Positions 45,326 to 56,504 of a stretch of 64,000 nt of DNA are shown here, in pieces. The position numbers and the translations under genes were made by a program. Positions within the stretch are counted from its first letter, which is position 1, and every line of letters begins with the position of its first letter. Under the pieces are notes generated by a model, which saw only the letters and a list, made by a program, of their open reading frames with translations, made no database searches and was not told the DNA's origin. The stretch is from assembly GCF_030272615.1 (NCBI RefSeq), contig NC_081407.1, forward strand, positions 138,946,897 through 139,010,896. Reading direction: 5' to 3'. This DNA comes from Cryptomeria japonica. Taxonomy: Eukaryota; Streptophyta; Pinopsida; Cupressales; Cupressaceae.

Positions 45326-47263
45326 AAGTATTTGCCTATGTTAGAGTCACAGGAGAGATTCCCGTCCACACAGAGGTTGCGACCGGAGTTGTCATTTCAG
45401 GATAGAGCGGCTATCGAGGAGATGGGTTTGAGACACGTGTTGTATGTGCCTGAGTTTCGGGCAAACATGGGTTTGCTGACTGCGCTGGCCGAGAGATGGC
45501 ATTCAGAGACATGTACATTTCATTTGCCGATGGGTGAGATGACAGTCACCCTTGAGGATGTATATAGGATTCTACACATACCGATCGATGGAGAGTTGAT
45601 TCCATACGATCGTGATGGAGACAGAGAGGCTTTAAGATGGGTGTTTCAGGATCCCGACCTAGAGATGAGAGCAGGACATGTGGCATGGGACACCATGACC
45701 GCGACAGGGTTAGCTTTGCCAGCTGTGATCGGAGGAGCTATCAGTGGGTTCCTATGTCCGAACAGGGCGACACGGGGGTTGGCAGTGGGTTGGGGAGGAG
45801 CACTGAAGATATTGGTGACACAACACACCAGATATGTGTGGGGTCCATGTGTGTTGGCCCACCTATATTATGAGCTTCACCAGTTCGTCTACCATGGATC
45901 AGTGGGATTGGGCTATGGAGTGACACTTCTGCAGGTTTGGGCATACGAGCATCTGCCTATCACGCAGCCGATACACTTCAGAGGGAGAGGTCATGGATGG
46001 AGTTTTGTTCATCTGTATGACATGATCACTTTGCAACCTCCGATTGGTAGGTTAGAGCATTGGCGACGAGTGATAGATGACATTGACGTAGTCATCTGGA
46101 GGCTGTATCTGGGATGTGAGGAGTGGGAGGATGATGTAGTGGAGCTACCTTATACCTTCCGGAGTAGGTATTTGATTGGGCGGATGCTCTATATACTGGA
46201 GAGACAACTGGTGGATAGAGTATGCAGGCAGTATGGCAGGATCCAGAGGATGCCATGAGGCTCGGGTATGTATGCCCGTATAGTTAGGGATCAGGCACAG
46301 TTCGGGCCATTATTATCATATGATCAGGCAGTCACACAGCTGGCAGAGATGGTGCCCCTACCCTTGGATATGTGGCCAGAGATCGAGGACACCGGGATGG
46401 ATGCAGAGTATTCAGCATATTGGGCCGAACATCCATTCCCTCGATTGACAGATCCAGGAGAGTTACTGGAGGGAGATGGAGGAGGAGATGATGATGATGA
46501 TGGTGGGGGTGATGGAGGCCGAGGCCGACGGAGGCGGAGGGGAGTAGTTGGGGAGAGGAGGGTGGCACCTCGGAGGGAGGGTGGACTACCAGCAACACAG
46601 GGTCCTAGAGTACAGGGACAGAGACAGGGATAGGTGCCAGTACAGGCACAGGAGCAGGGACAGAGACAGGTATAGGGACCTAGACATGTACCGAGACAGG
46701 TACCCGTTCAGGCACCAGTACAAGTACAGGGACAGGTACAGGGGCAGGCACCCACAGAGGGAGAGCCACAGGCAGAGGCAGAGGGTGGGGATCCAGAGGA
46801 GGATGAGCTGATTGAGCTCAGGGAGATCTGCCAGGGCCAGGCAGATGAGATCCAGGATCTGGAGAGGGAGAGGGACCGACTCAGGACCAAGCTCAGGGAT
46901 ACTGAGCGAGAGAGGGATCAGGCGATTCAGCGCTATACTGAGGCTGAGACAGCGTTGAGGGCAGGGAGGCAGGTGGCGGAGGACACAGGAGCAGGCTACG
47001 CATATGTCCTGCGAGCCAGAGAGGAGATCACCTACTGGAGGGACCTGTATTATGGTGCCGTGCCAACAGATCAGCGGGCGAGGAGCTTCCACAGACCATC
47101 GCGTACAACGACAGCTATGGGAGGGAGCCGGAGGAGACAGGCATCGAGTGGTGGGGTTATGGGTCCTCCACCACCACCAGATAGGCAAGGTGATCCTGGA
47201 GCAGGTCCTTCTAGGGCTCAGATTCCGTCGAGGCCAGGCGGCTCCGAGGGAGGGAGTTCATGA
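45326..47263 (+). pseudogene. PMD protein, copy B, exon 2 (near-intact)
   Basis: One frame of about 645 codons follows the acceptor. The PMD domain runs to about 46258: FRANMGLLTALAERWHSETC, GEMTVTLEDVYRILHIPIDG, GAISGFLCPNRATRGLAVGW, WGPCVLAHLYYELHQFVY and RLEHWRRVIDDIDVVIWRLY. Then come a region to about 46470, an acidic Gly/Asp stretch followed by Arg-rich GGRGRRRRRG, a Gln/Val/Pro-rich repeat (VQGQ), a coiled coil (ELIELREICQGQADEIQDLE and on, about 46800-46960) and a Pro/Gly/Ser-rich tail. Only three stops interrupt it: TGA near 46256 (CGA expected), TAG near 46631 and TAG near 46674 (both CAG expected). The first stop would leave a 330-residue protein with a nearly whole PMD domain. Function in the element is unknown. 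Confidence 0.75.
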
Positions 47264-48980
47264 TAGCCATAGAGGGCTCCCTTGTATCAGTATTTGTACC
47301 ATTTTTTTGTATTGTAGACACCTGCGGGTGATTTTGTAGCCATATGAGTTTTGACATCATTGTATCATGACACATTTGATTATATATGAGAGATGATTCA
47401 TTTTTGCGGCAGCTATATGCATGTGTACCTATGTGATGAGATGCTCTTATGATGTATGTTTATGACATGGATGCAAATATGTATATGATGCAATGCAATA
47501 TATATTTTTTTGTTCTTTTATGTTTTATATGTGTATGCAAGATGCAAATGTGAATGTATGTAATGCAGATGAATATGATAATGCAAATGTAAATTGTGCT
47601 AACAAGTGTTGTGTGCAGGATGTGATGCAGTTGTGATATCTATATGCATGTATGAGATGCTTATATGTGGTAATGTAGGTGCAGACTACATGAAATGCAA
47701 ATGTTTTTGGTGTGTCATTATACTCAGTCATGTGATAGCAAGCTACGCGGACTCAAGAAGGACGATGGAAGTCAATCAAGAAAGGGGGATGAAAGATAGA
47801 AGATATGAAAGTGAAAGAGCTTCTTGTGTGTTATCATCATTGAGCTTTATTATGGCAAGTAGGTTATGACAATCGAGGCATATGTGAGACCCAGAAAGTC
47901 ATTGTACTTGTTTGCATGGAGATAAGATGGTTACAAACAAGGAATGCCCCAGTTCATACTAGACTCACAGTGTCCTCATATCCTTGGACAAGTCATAGCA
48001 TTACTAAGAGACAATCCACAGACAGCAAATGCAAATAGGTGACGATACCCCATCCTCGCCTTTCTAGTCAAAGACATCCTGGAGATAGAATCTCTAGTCA
48101 AAGACATCCTGGAAAAGCTAAAAGACATGTCACCAAAAGATAAAATCAAAAGAAAACCAAGACTCGACACCAACATCTGCTGTAGTCCTCAAGTTTAGTG
48201 TCTCTTGTCACTTGTATAAGTCGTATTTGATTGTGGTCACAATGTTTACTTTCACAAAAAGGACAGATAGCACTGAACCATATGTTGTCTGAGTCTGTTG
48301 AAAGATTTGATTTGTTGAAGCCCATTGTTGCTGCTGTCTCATCTGAAACTGACTGAATCCATGAAACTGATACTTTATTGCGGAGAAGACGAAACTTTAT
48401 TGGGGATCTGTGATGCAAATGTTGCTTTATTGCGGATTGTGCGTGGATAGACTTGAAGGAAGCTGGAAGAAACTGTACTCCTCAAAACATGTGGTGTTCT
48501 CAGTTCCACACCCATCACTAGACGTAGGAATTGCCTTAGCCACAGATAAGATCTGATTTATTATGGACAGAAAGGGATGAAAAGGGAGGTTTATTATGAA
48601 TGGCTAACCAATCTTGGGTAGATCAATAACAAGCCATGATGGGAATGGGTAAGTTTATTGTGAGTGAATAGGTTGTGAGTGTGTGCAAAGTGAAGTGATG
48701 AAAGTGAATCTTGAAGGAGGGAGGAGCAAAGTCTCTACGCATGGCGCTGGGAACACAGTTTTCACCATGGTACTTGCCCAGGGCGCCACCGAAGTGATTT
48801 TCACCGTTGGACAAAATTATTTCTCTTTACTTTTTTGGATTTTTCAATTTTTTTTTGTGTCACAAGGCGCCTGTTTGCCAGGTTTTCACCAAGTAATGAT
48901 TTTTTTTGTTTTATAATTTTTTTTTTGTATTTTTGAATTTTTTTGATTTTTTTGTATTTTTGAATTAGGATATTCCGAAA
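47264..48980. other. Rest of left LTR and 3' end of Tat copy B; boundary unresolved
   Basis: After the PMD stop come TATATATG- and GATGCAAATG-rich sequence, then mixed sequence. T-rich tracts at 48820-48860 and 48898-48960 could include the minus-strand polypurine tract. A short duplication, TCTAGTCAAAGACATCCTGG, lies at 48062-48112. GCAATGCAATATATATT near 47490 recalls copy A. I could not fix the LTR terminus, because the right LTR lacks this part. Confidence 0.45.
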
Positions 48981-51590
48981 AGCTATTTGTAGAACCTGCG
49001 AAGGTGTATGCTGTTAATAGGATCCTCCAAAGGTTCACCTTCTGTAGTTGAGAGCTGATATGCATCAGATCCATATGCTACTGTAACGATGTAAGGACCA
49101 AGCCAGTTTGGTTCGAACTTGCCTTTCTTCTCTCTGTCTTGCTGATTCTTGGGATTTTCTCTGAGAACCAAGTCACCTACTTCAAATGTGCGAGGCTTGA
49201 CTTTGTGATTGTAGCTGCGACTCATTCGTTGTTGGTAAGCCTTGAGATGATTAAAAGCAGTTTGTCTCCGTTCATCCAACAGTTCTAGTTCTTGTAAGCG
49301 AGAGACCCTGTAATCTTCATCAGTGATGATGTTTTGCAAAGAGACCCGTAAAGAAGGTAACTCGACCTCAATAGGCAAGATGGCTTCAGCGCCGTAAACA
49401 AGTGAGTAGGGTGTAGCTCCTGTAGGTGTGCGGACACTTGTGCGGTAGGCCCAAAGTGCAGGATTGAGTTAGATATGCCAGTTACGGCCAGCGTCGTCAA
49501 CTATCTTTTTGAGGATTTTAAGAATTGTTTTATTAGACGCCTCACCTTGGCCATTACCCTGGGGGTAATATGGTGTGGAAAAATGATGGGCAATATGGAA
49601 GCGATCACAGAGTTCACGCACATCCTGATTTTTGAAGGGACGCCCGTTATCAGTAATAATGGAACTAGGAATACCATATCGGCAAATGATATAGTTAAGG
49701 ATGAAAGTAACAATTTGTTTGCCAGTGACTTGTGTGAGAGGCACAGCTTCAATCCACTTTGTGAAATACTCTGTGGCTGTGATAATGAATTTATGACCAT
49801 TGGAAGAAGGAGGGTGAATCTTGCCTATGAGATCAAGTCCCCACTGACAAAAGGGCCAAGGAGACGCAAGTGGTTGTAGTTCTTGTGCTGGTGCATGTAT
49901 GAGGTCTCCATGAATTTGACATTGCTTACATTTCTTGACAAACTGATGAGTCTTTTTCCATATTGGGCCAATAATATCCAGTCCTGATGAGTTTCTTGGC
50001 CAAGGTAGGACCACTAGTATGCGGACCGCATATCCCTTCATGCACTTCACGTAACGCAATCTGAGCTTCGTCGCTTTCTAAACATCTAAGAAGAGTGCCA
50101 TCTAGACCTCGTCGGTATAGGATATCAGCTAGAATGACATATCGAGTGGATTTGCGAATGAAAGTGCGGCGTTGGTTGTTTGATAGATCAGGAGGTAGGA
50201 TATTGTCACAAAGATATGTGAATATGGAACCATATAACTAGGATTCGGGACCAACAACGCATATCATTTCAGTAGGAGTGATCTCATATGAAGGAACCAA
50301 CAGGTTGTCTACCAGGAACTCATAGTAGGTTTCATTTTGAGGCAGGTCAATCAGTGAAGCAATTGTAGCCATGGCATCTGCAGCACGATTCTGCTCTCTT
50401 GGTATCTACTCAAAATCTATCTTTGTGAAGTGCTGTTTCAAATCATCTACCATTTTCTTGTAAGGCATTAATTTTTCATCCTTTGTTTGGTAATCATTAG
50501 TTGCTTGACGGATGACAAGTTGAGAATCCCCAAAAACACGAAGTTCTTGGATCTTCTACTGAACTGCAATTCGTAATCCAGTTGTTAATGCCTCATATTC
50601 CACTATATTGTTGGTGCAAGGAAATGATAAGCGGTATGATTTTGGTATAGAATCGCCTTGAGGAGTTATAAAGAGAATACCAGCTCCTGCCCCATGTTGT
50701 GTGTATGAGCCGTCAAAGTACAGTTGCCATAGCTTTGCCTGTGATATCGTTAAAATGGATTCATCTAGAAATTTTGAATTTAGAGGAACATCATCTATCA
50801 TGGGAGCATCTGCTAATTGATCCGCGATCGCTTGTCCTTTTATTGCTTTTCTGTCCACATACTCGATGTCGAATTCACTAAGGATCATTACCCACTTGGC
50901 CAGTCGCCCAGTAAGTGTAGCTTTGTTGAGAAGATATTTTAATGGATCAATTCTTACAATCAACTTAGTCTTGTGAGTGAGCATATAATGTCGTAATTTC
51001 TATGAAGCAAAGACCATAGCGAGACATGCACGCTCGATTGGTGTGTAGTTTAGCTCATATCCCACCAATGTGCGACTGATATAGTATACTGCTTTTTCCT
51101 TGCCGTTAGCAATTTGTTGTGCTAGGAGTGCCCCCAGTGCTGTTGGAGTAGCTAATATGTATAGTAACAAAGGCTGATATGGAATTGGTGGCATCAAAAC
51201 TGGCGGATTCAAAAGATAATCTTTGAGTGTCTGAAAAGCTTGTTGACAGTTATCATCCCATTTGAACTTGATATTTTTATGTAGTAGGTGTTGGAAAGGA
51301 TTACACTTATCTACAAGTTGTGCTATGAATCTTCGTATAGACTGGAGTCTCCCTTGTAAAGATCGAAGTTGACTGATATTTCTGGGTGGCGGCATGTCCA
51401 AGATAGCCTTGACTTTTGTTGGATCGGCTTCGATTCCTCTTTTGGACACAATGAATCCTAGGAGCTTCCCAGAGGTTACTCCAAAGACACATTTCTTGGG
51501 GTTTAATCTTACCTTGTATTTTTCCAACCGATCAAAAATGACTGAAAGTATGTCCAAATGTGTATCTCTGTCTATTGATTTACCCAAGAG

Positions 51591-51593
51591 ATT
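51591..51593 (-). other. RT catalytic codon Asp-to-Asn
   Basis: The YxDD box is encoded as YVDN (AAT for GAT/GAC). The second Asp binds catalytic metal in all active RTs, so this copy's RT would be dead even without the stops. Confidence 0.75.
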
Positions 51594-53129
51594 GTCAACA
51601 TAATCTTCCACAGTTATGTGCATGAGATCGTGAAAGATAGTGGTCATTGCTCTTTGATATGTAGCGCCTGCATTTTTTAGCCCAAAGGGCATGACATTCC
51701 AACAGAAAGTTCCCTACGGACAAGTGAATGATGTTTTGTCTTGATCCTCGGGTGCAATCCTGATTTGATTATAACCAGAAAATCCATCCATTAAAGATAA
51801 CATTTCGTGACCTGCTGTGAGATCAACGATCAAGTCAATATTTGGTAATGGGAAGTCATCTTTAGGACAAGCTTTGTTGATGTCTCTGAAATCTGTACAT
51901 ATTCTGATGCTGCGATCTGGTTTACTGACAGGTACTAAATTAGAGATCCATTCGGGGTAATCAATTGGGCGTATGAATCTGACATCCAATAATTTCTCCA
52001 GCTCTGCTTTGACTAGTAATGCCACTTGTGGATGCATTTTCCTTAATTTCTGTTTCACTGGCTTTGCCCCCGGTTTGACTGTCAAATGATGCATTACCAA
52101 ATCCGGATCTAGTCCAGGCATATCAGCGTATGACCATGCAAAGTTGATTTGTCGTTCTTTGAAGAAGCTTATGAATTTTGACCTTTCAGACTCTGTCAAT
52201 GACTGAGCCAGGAATATGTTGTGTGGAACCTCTTCTATACCAATGTTTGTTTTGATAGTATCCTCTACCAACATGGATGATTTTTCCTCATATGATGCTG
52301 GGAGAATGTCGAGCCTTCCATCTTCGGGTGCCTCAGAGAGGTTTTTGCCCTCAGATACGTCCTTTCTTTTTACTTTTTTGGGATCAAATAGCACCACGGT
52401 GTGGTTTTCTCCATAAGACCCTTGATTTGTTCTTATTTTCACATTTTTTAGACTGGAAGGTCCGACACCCTCACCGAAATATGCCATGTTGTTGAGTTCT
52501 ATGATGTATCCTGCTTTGTGGTCCCCAGGGGGAAGATCATCTCGTATGCCAAGATAGTCAATAATAGCTTCGTCATTTTGAAATGTGTCAAATTGTGCTG
52601 GTCCTTCATAATCCCAGTCAATGAGTTGGTGGTGAACAAGGGGAAGGCCTTTAATGTTTTTAGAGTTTGCAGGGCTAAGAGTGAAGATGTGGTTATATTC
52701 GGGTATATCGAGGCAATCGTCGAGGTCATCGATGGCACTCTCCTCATCAGTTTCGATCGCAAGCGAATCCAAATTGTCGTCACTAGTAGCGCCTTTCGGG
52801 ACAGGTGTCCTCATCCTATGTGATTTCGACCTAGAACCTTGAGACGAAGACTGTGCGAAATCCTTATGGGTTGTTTTTTGACCCACTCTGAACTTTTTAT
52901 AAAATTCCTCTTCTTCTGTGGGTTCATCTGGCTCTCTGAATATCTCGGTGAGCTCATAGTCACTGGAGGATTTTTCTGAACCCCATTCCCATTCGTTGGA
53001 ATCTGTGGAATAGTAATCCTCTTGTTGAACTTTGGCAACTTTGATTTGTGATGCCTCTTCTGTCCTTTTAGTGTGGATCTTGGAAGTCAGAAAACAAAGT
53101 CCCTTTGAGCATTCCCTTTTTATAGTCAA

Positions 53130-53219
53130 TTCAGGTTGTAAGGGCTCCATGACGCCTTCTTTGCGTAACCCAAGAGGGCTTTTTCCATCATACCCGAATT
53201 TTTGTAGAATCTTGAAACC
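53130..53219 (-). other. G-patch-like segment in the polyprotein
   Basis: GFKILQKFGYDGKSPLGL followed by KEGVMEPL fits the G-patch pattern (hydrophobic-x2-hGY-x-Gx3-LG-x4-G). It lies between protease and RT. G-patches bind RNA, or RT in some retroviruses. The GQGLG core is altered to GKSPLG. Confidence 0.6.
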
Positions 53220-56200
53220 TTTGCCATATTTCTCACAGGGTATATTGATATGATCTTGTGTGTCCTCTTCAATGTCTTTGTAGAGCATTTTGTATAAATC
53301 TTCCTCTTCTAGTTCGCCCCATCTTTGAAAGGTAGTAGGATCCCATTTGAGTATCATGATGGATATTTTCTTGTTAGGATGTGGCCTTCCATATTCTTTT
53401 GGAGAGCTCATGACTTGTCGTAAATACATGGTCTGATTTAAAGTGTATTCTCCCATGCCTTTGTCTTGAAATTTGCCTTTAAGTTCACCTTGTTTTGATG
53501 TCAAAGGTTTCAATGACTCAGGGTCAATGTATGCCGAAGAAGGAACAGCCTCACGATTACTGGGAATGATGGTCTTAGTATGTGATCTCAGGTTATTGCA
53601 ATATATGAACGGATTAGGATCACCGTTAACTGTTACCTCGACTCCATTATGAGGAAACTTAATGCATTGATGATATGTCGATGGGATTGCCCTCATTTCA
53701 TGAATCGAAGGACGTCCTAGCAATATGTTGTATGTGAGATCCAGATCTAGGACTTGACAAACCACATCCTTTGTGACTGGCCCAATTCTTAGAGGTAAGG
53801 TAACTGTGCCCTTGGATGAGTGCTCTTCATCATCATATGCCTTGATGGTGATTTGATTTGTAGAATTCACAGCTTTATCAGAATATCCCAATTGTTTAAT
53901 GGTGCTCAATGTACAAATGTTTAGACCAGCTCCTCCATCTATTAGGACTCGCTTTATTTGATGTTTGTGTATGAAGGCTTCAACATGTAAGGGTGCATTA
54001 TGTGGCTGACTTACGGAGGCGTCATCGGCTTCTGTGAATGCAAGGGAATGTGGAATGGAAAGGTATCCCACCATGGCTTGAAACTGGTCCACATTCAGAT
54101 CAGTAGGAACGACGGTGTCTCTCAAGATTTTGTCAAGAATAGCTTTATGAGCGGGGGATATGCGTAAGAGCTCAAGTATGGAGATGAGCACGGGTGTCTT
54201 CCCTAACTGTTCTACAAGGTCATACTTAGGCTTGGTTGATGAAGAAGTGGTATTTTTAGTGGAGGCACCTGGCAACGTAATCTTACCTCGACGGGTTGTA
54301 ACATGACATTCAGAGGTAGATTCGGAAGAAGATCCAACACCTCTTAGGACAATCTTGGGTCGCTGTGGAGGATTCTCAAGGTTTTTGTTCTTGATGGTAA
54401 TAGTAGAGATATGATTGTCCATTGAGATGTGATTGATAGTTGAATCATAGTTGTAAGGTGCTCTAGTATAGTTGGCTTGATCATCTGTGACCTTGGCTTT
54501 TCCTTTGTCGTGCTTTGGGAATGGTTCCTTAAACATCTCATGTTCTTGATTGGATGAGTGTCCCTCAATCTCAATATCACCTCTATCAATGAGATCTTGC
54601 ACAATGTTCTTCAGTCGATGGCAATTACCTGTCTTGTGACCCTTGCTCTTATGAAATTCACAATATTCGTCATCATTCCACCAATTTGGTTTGACCTTTG
54701 GTTCATATGGAGGAAAATCTGGAACTGTAATCACCTTGTTTGCCACTAACTTTTTGAAGACTGATTCAAGTGGTTCTCCCAATGGGGTGTACTTCCTTCG
54801 TGGTCTAGAAGTTGTTTGAGTATTCACTTGATTGTTTGTAGAACTTGATCCCGAAAAGATGAACTTAGGTCGCACTGTGTTGGCATCAACAACACCATCA
54901 TTGACTGTGTTCTTGTTCTTATTCCAAAATCTTGGCTTGTCTTTTCCTTTAAAGTCATCTTTGTTTTCCTTGAATATCTTAATGACTCCTTGTTCAATTA
55001 AGACCTTTTCTATTGCTAAGCCCTTTTCAATAACATCCTTGAAGGTGGACAAACAAGCTTTCCTTAGATCATAGCCAATGTCCTTGTTAACGTTTTGAGT
55101 GAACATTTCTACCATTTGTTTCTGTGGAATTTCACAAGAGCATCTGCTAGCTAAATTTCTCCATCTTTGTAAAAATGACGCAAAAGATTCTCCCTCCTTT
55201 TGCTTAGTATTGCACAAAGTAGTGACTGAGATATCTGTTTCTATATTGTAGGAGAAATGCTGAATAAATGCCTCTGCTAAGTCACCCCATGACTTAATAC
55301 CAGGTGGTAATTGAGAGAACCATTCCATAGCTTGATCGCCTAAGCTTTGTGGGAACAACCTCATCAAATATGTTTCTTCTGCCGCTACCTCAATGCAAGC
55401 TGTGAAAAATTGTCGTATGTGTGCCTTGGGGTCTCCTTTTCCTCTATACTTGTCAAATTTTGGCGTCACAAAGTGTGCAGGAAATGGAGGCATTGGAATG
55501 CTCTTATCAAATGGATAAGGACATATGTCTCTCATAGTGTATGTTGGTTTTGGTGTACTCATGTCCTCCATTTTCTTATGTAAATCTCTGATTTGTTGCT
55601 CCAAATTGCTCTTAGGTGGCGATCAATTTCTTGTAGCATACCCCATGTTTGAGACACCAATTTGAGGTGGAGCTTGTTGCATGTATGGATGATATTGATC
55701 ATAGACATGTTCATATGGAGGAGCTCTATATTGATGTGGCATATATGGAGCACTTGGTATAGCTTCATGTTGAGGAACCCCATATCTATTTTGTGCATGT
55801 ATACCATATTCTATAGGCATGTCGTGTTCTAATGTATTGCCCCCAAATTTGACATGAGGTTTCCTTGTGTCCAAATTTTGAGCATGTCTTTGAATGTCCA
55901 CTTGTTTTGATTGATCCATAGCTTGAGCATGTGATTGAGCATATCTATCTACATGAGGCTTCCATAATGGTCTTCGAAGGTAAGTATCATATGTTTGACC
56001 ATGTGTATGTGGGATTTCTGGTTTTTGAAGCAAAGCTGATGGTGATTTAGGTACCATATGCGGTCCTCTATTTCCTCCACTATTAGGTCTCCTTTGATCC
56101 ATGTTGGAGTGAGTTTGTTGCGAGGGTCGGTTTTCCATAAGTTGAGACATGTCAAAGTCACGAGGTATTTTAGCTCCACTTCGTGCCATCATGTGTAAAA

Positions 56201-56504
56201 AGTATTGTCGATCCCTCCTCATTATCTCTTCAACCAATCTATTGAAATGAGGATTCATAATAGATTCTTCTACATCTGCTGATTGTACTGAAAAGTTGTC
56301 CACATTGTCATTGTGTGTAGCATTATTGTTTGTAGTGTCTGCGTTTTCCACATTTGGAATGTTTCTATAAACATCCATGTCAGGTAATGTAGTGTGCTCA
56401 GGATTGAAAAATAAATCATTGTCATACTCATAAGAACTCATGTTTGCAGATTCTTGAGCTTCTTTAGCTTTTCTCCTAGATTTTTGAAGACGAGTTTCAA
56501 CCAT

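Larger units (their letters stand above)
43386..46117 (-). repeat. Tat copy B left LTR (3'), part confirmed by alignment
   Basis: Direct repeat of 58723-61443 with only scattered differences. The true LTR is longer, but the right copy is cut here. It contains the AT stem-loops, a G.U stem-loop, TATA-like box, PMD exon 1, intron arrays and the start of PMD exon 2, all on the plus strand, antisense to gag-pol. Confidence 0.88.
48983..56504 (-). pseudogene. gag-pol: Tat-lineage gag-pol polyprotein
   Basis: The frame starts at ATG 56504 and runs to 48983. Order: N-terminal region; gag capsid (WFSQLPPGIKSWGDLAEAFI, LQRWRNLASRC; about 55604-54960); a zinc knuckle-like CEFHKSKGHKTGNC (near 54660-54620); protease (RVLIDGGAGLNIC, near 53940); a G-patch-like segment (53219-53130); RT (RICTDFRDINKACPKDDFPL, GFSGYNQIRIAPEDQDKTSF, MPFGLKNAGATYQRAM); RNase H; a second archaeal-type RNase H (LYFDGSYTQHGAGAGILF); integrase (CKQCQIHG; GLDLIG, IITDNGRPF, GQGEASN); C-terminal KFEPNWLGPYIV. 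The stretch 51714-55604 is fully open (1296 codons). Breaks: TGA near 55623, TAG at 51714, TAG at 51000, more at 50556 and below, and a small deletion near 49945 that shifts frame. The RT box reads YVDN, not YVDD. Confidence 0.92.

Noticed and set aside
45332-45337. PMD copy B starting at the TTG/ATG just inside exon 2
   Set aside because: An upstream exon with ATG, a consensus donor, an in-phase acceptor and similarity to copy A gives a better N-terminus, though ATG 45338 remains possible if the intron is not spliced.
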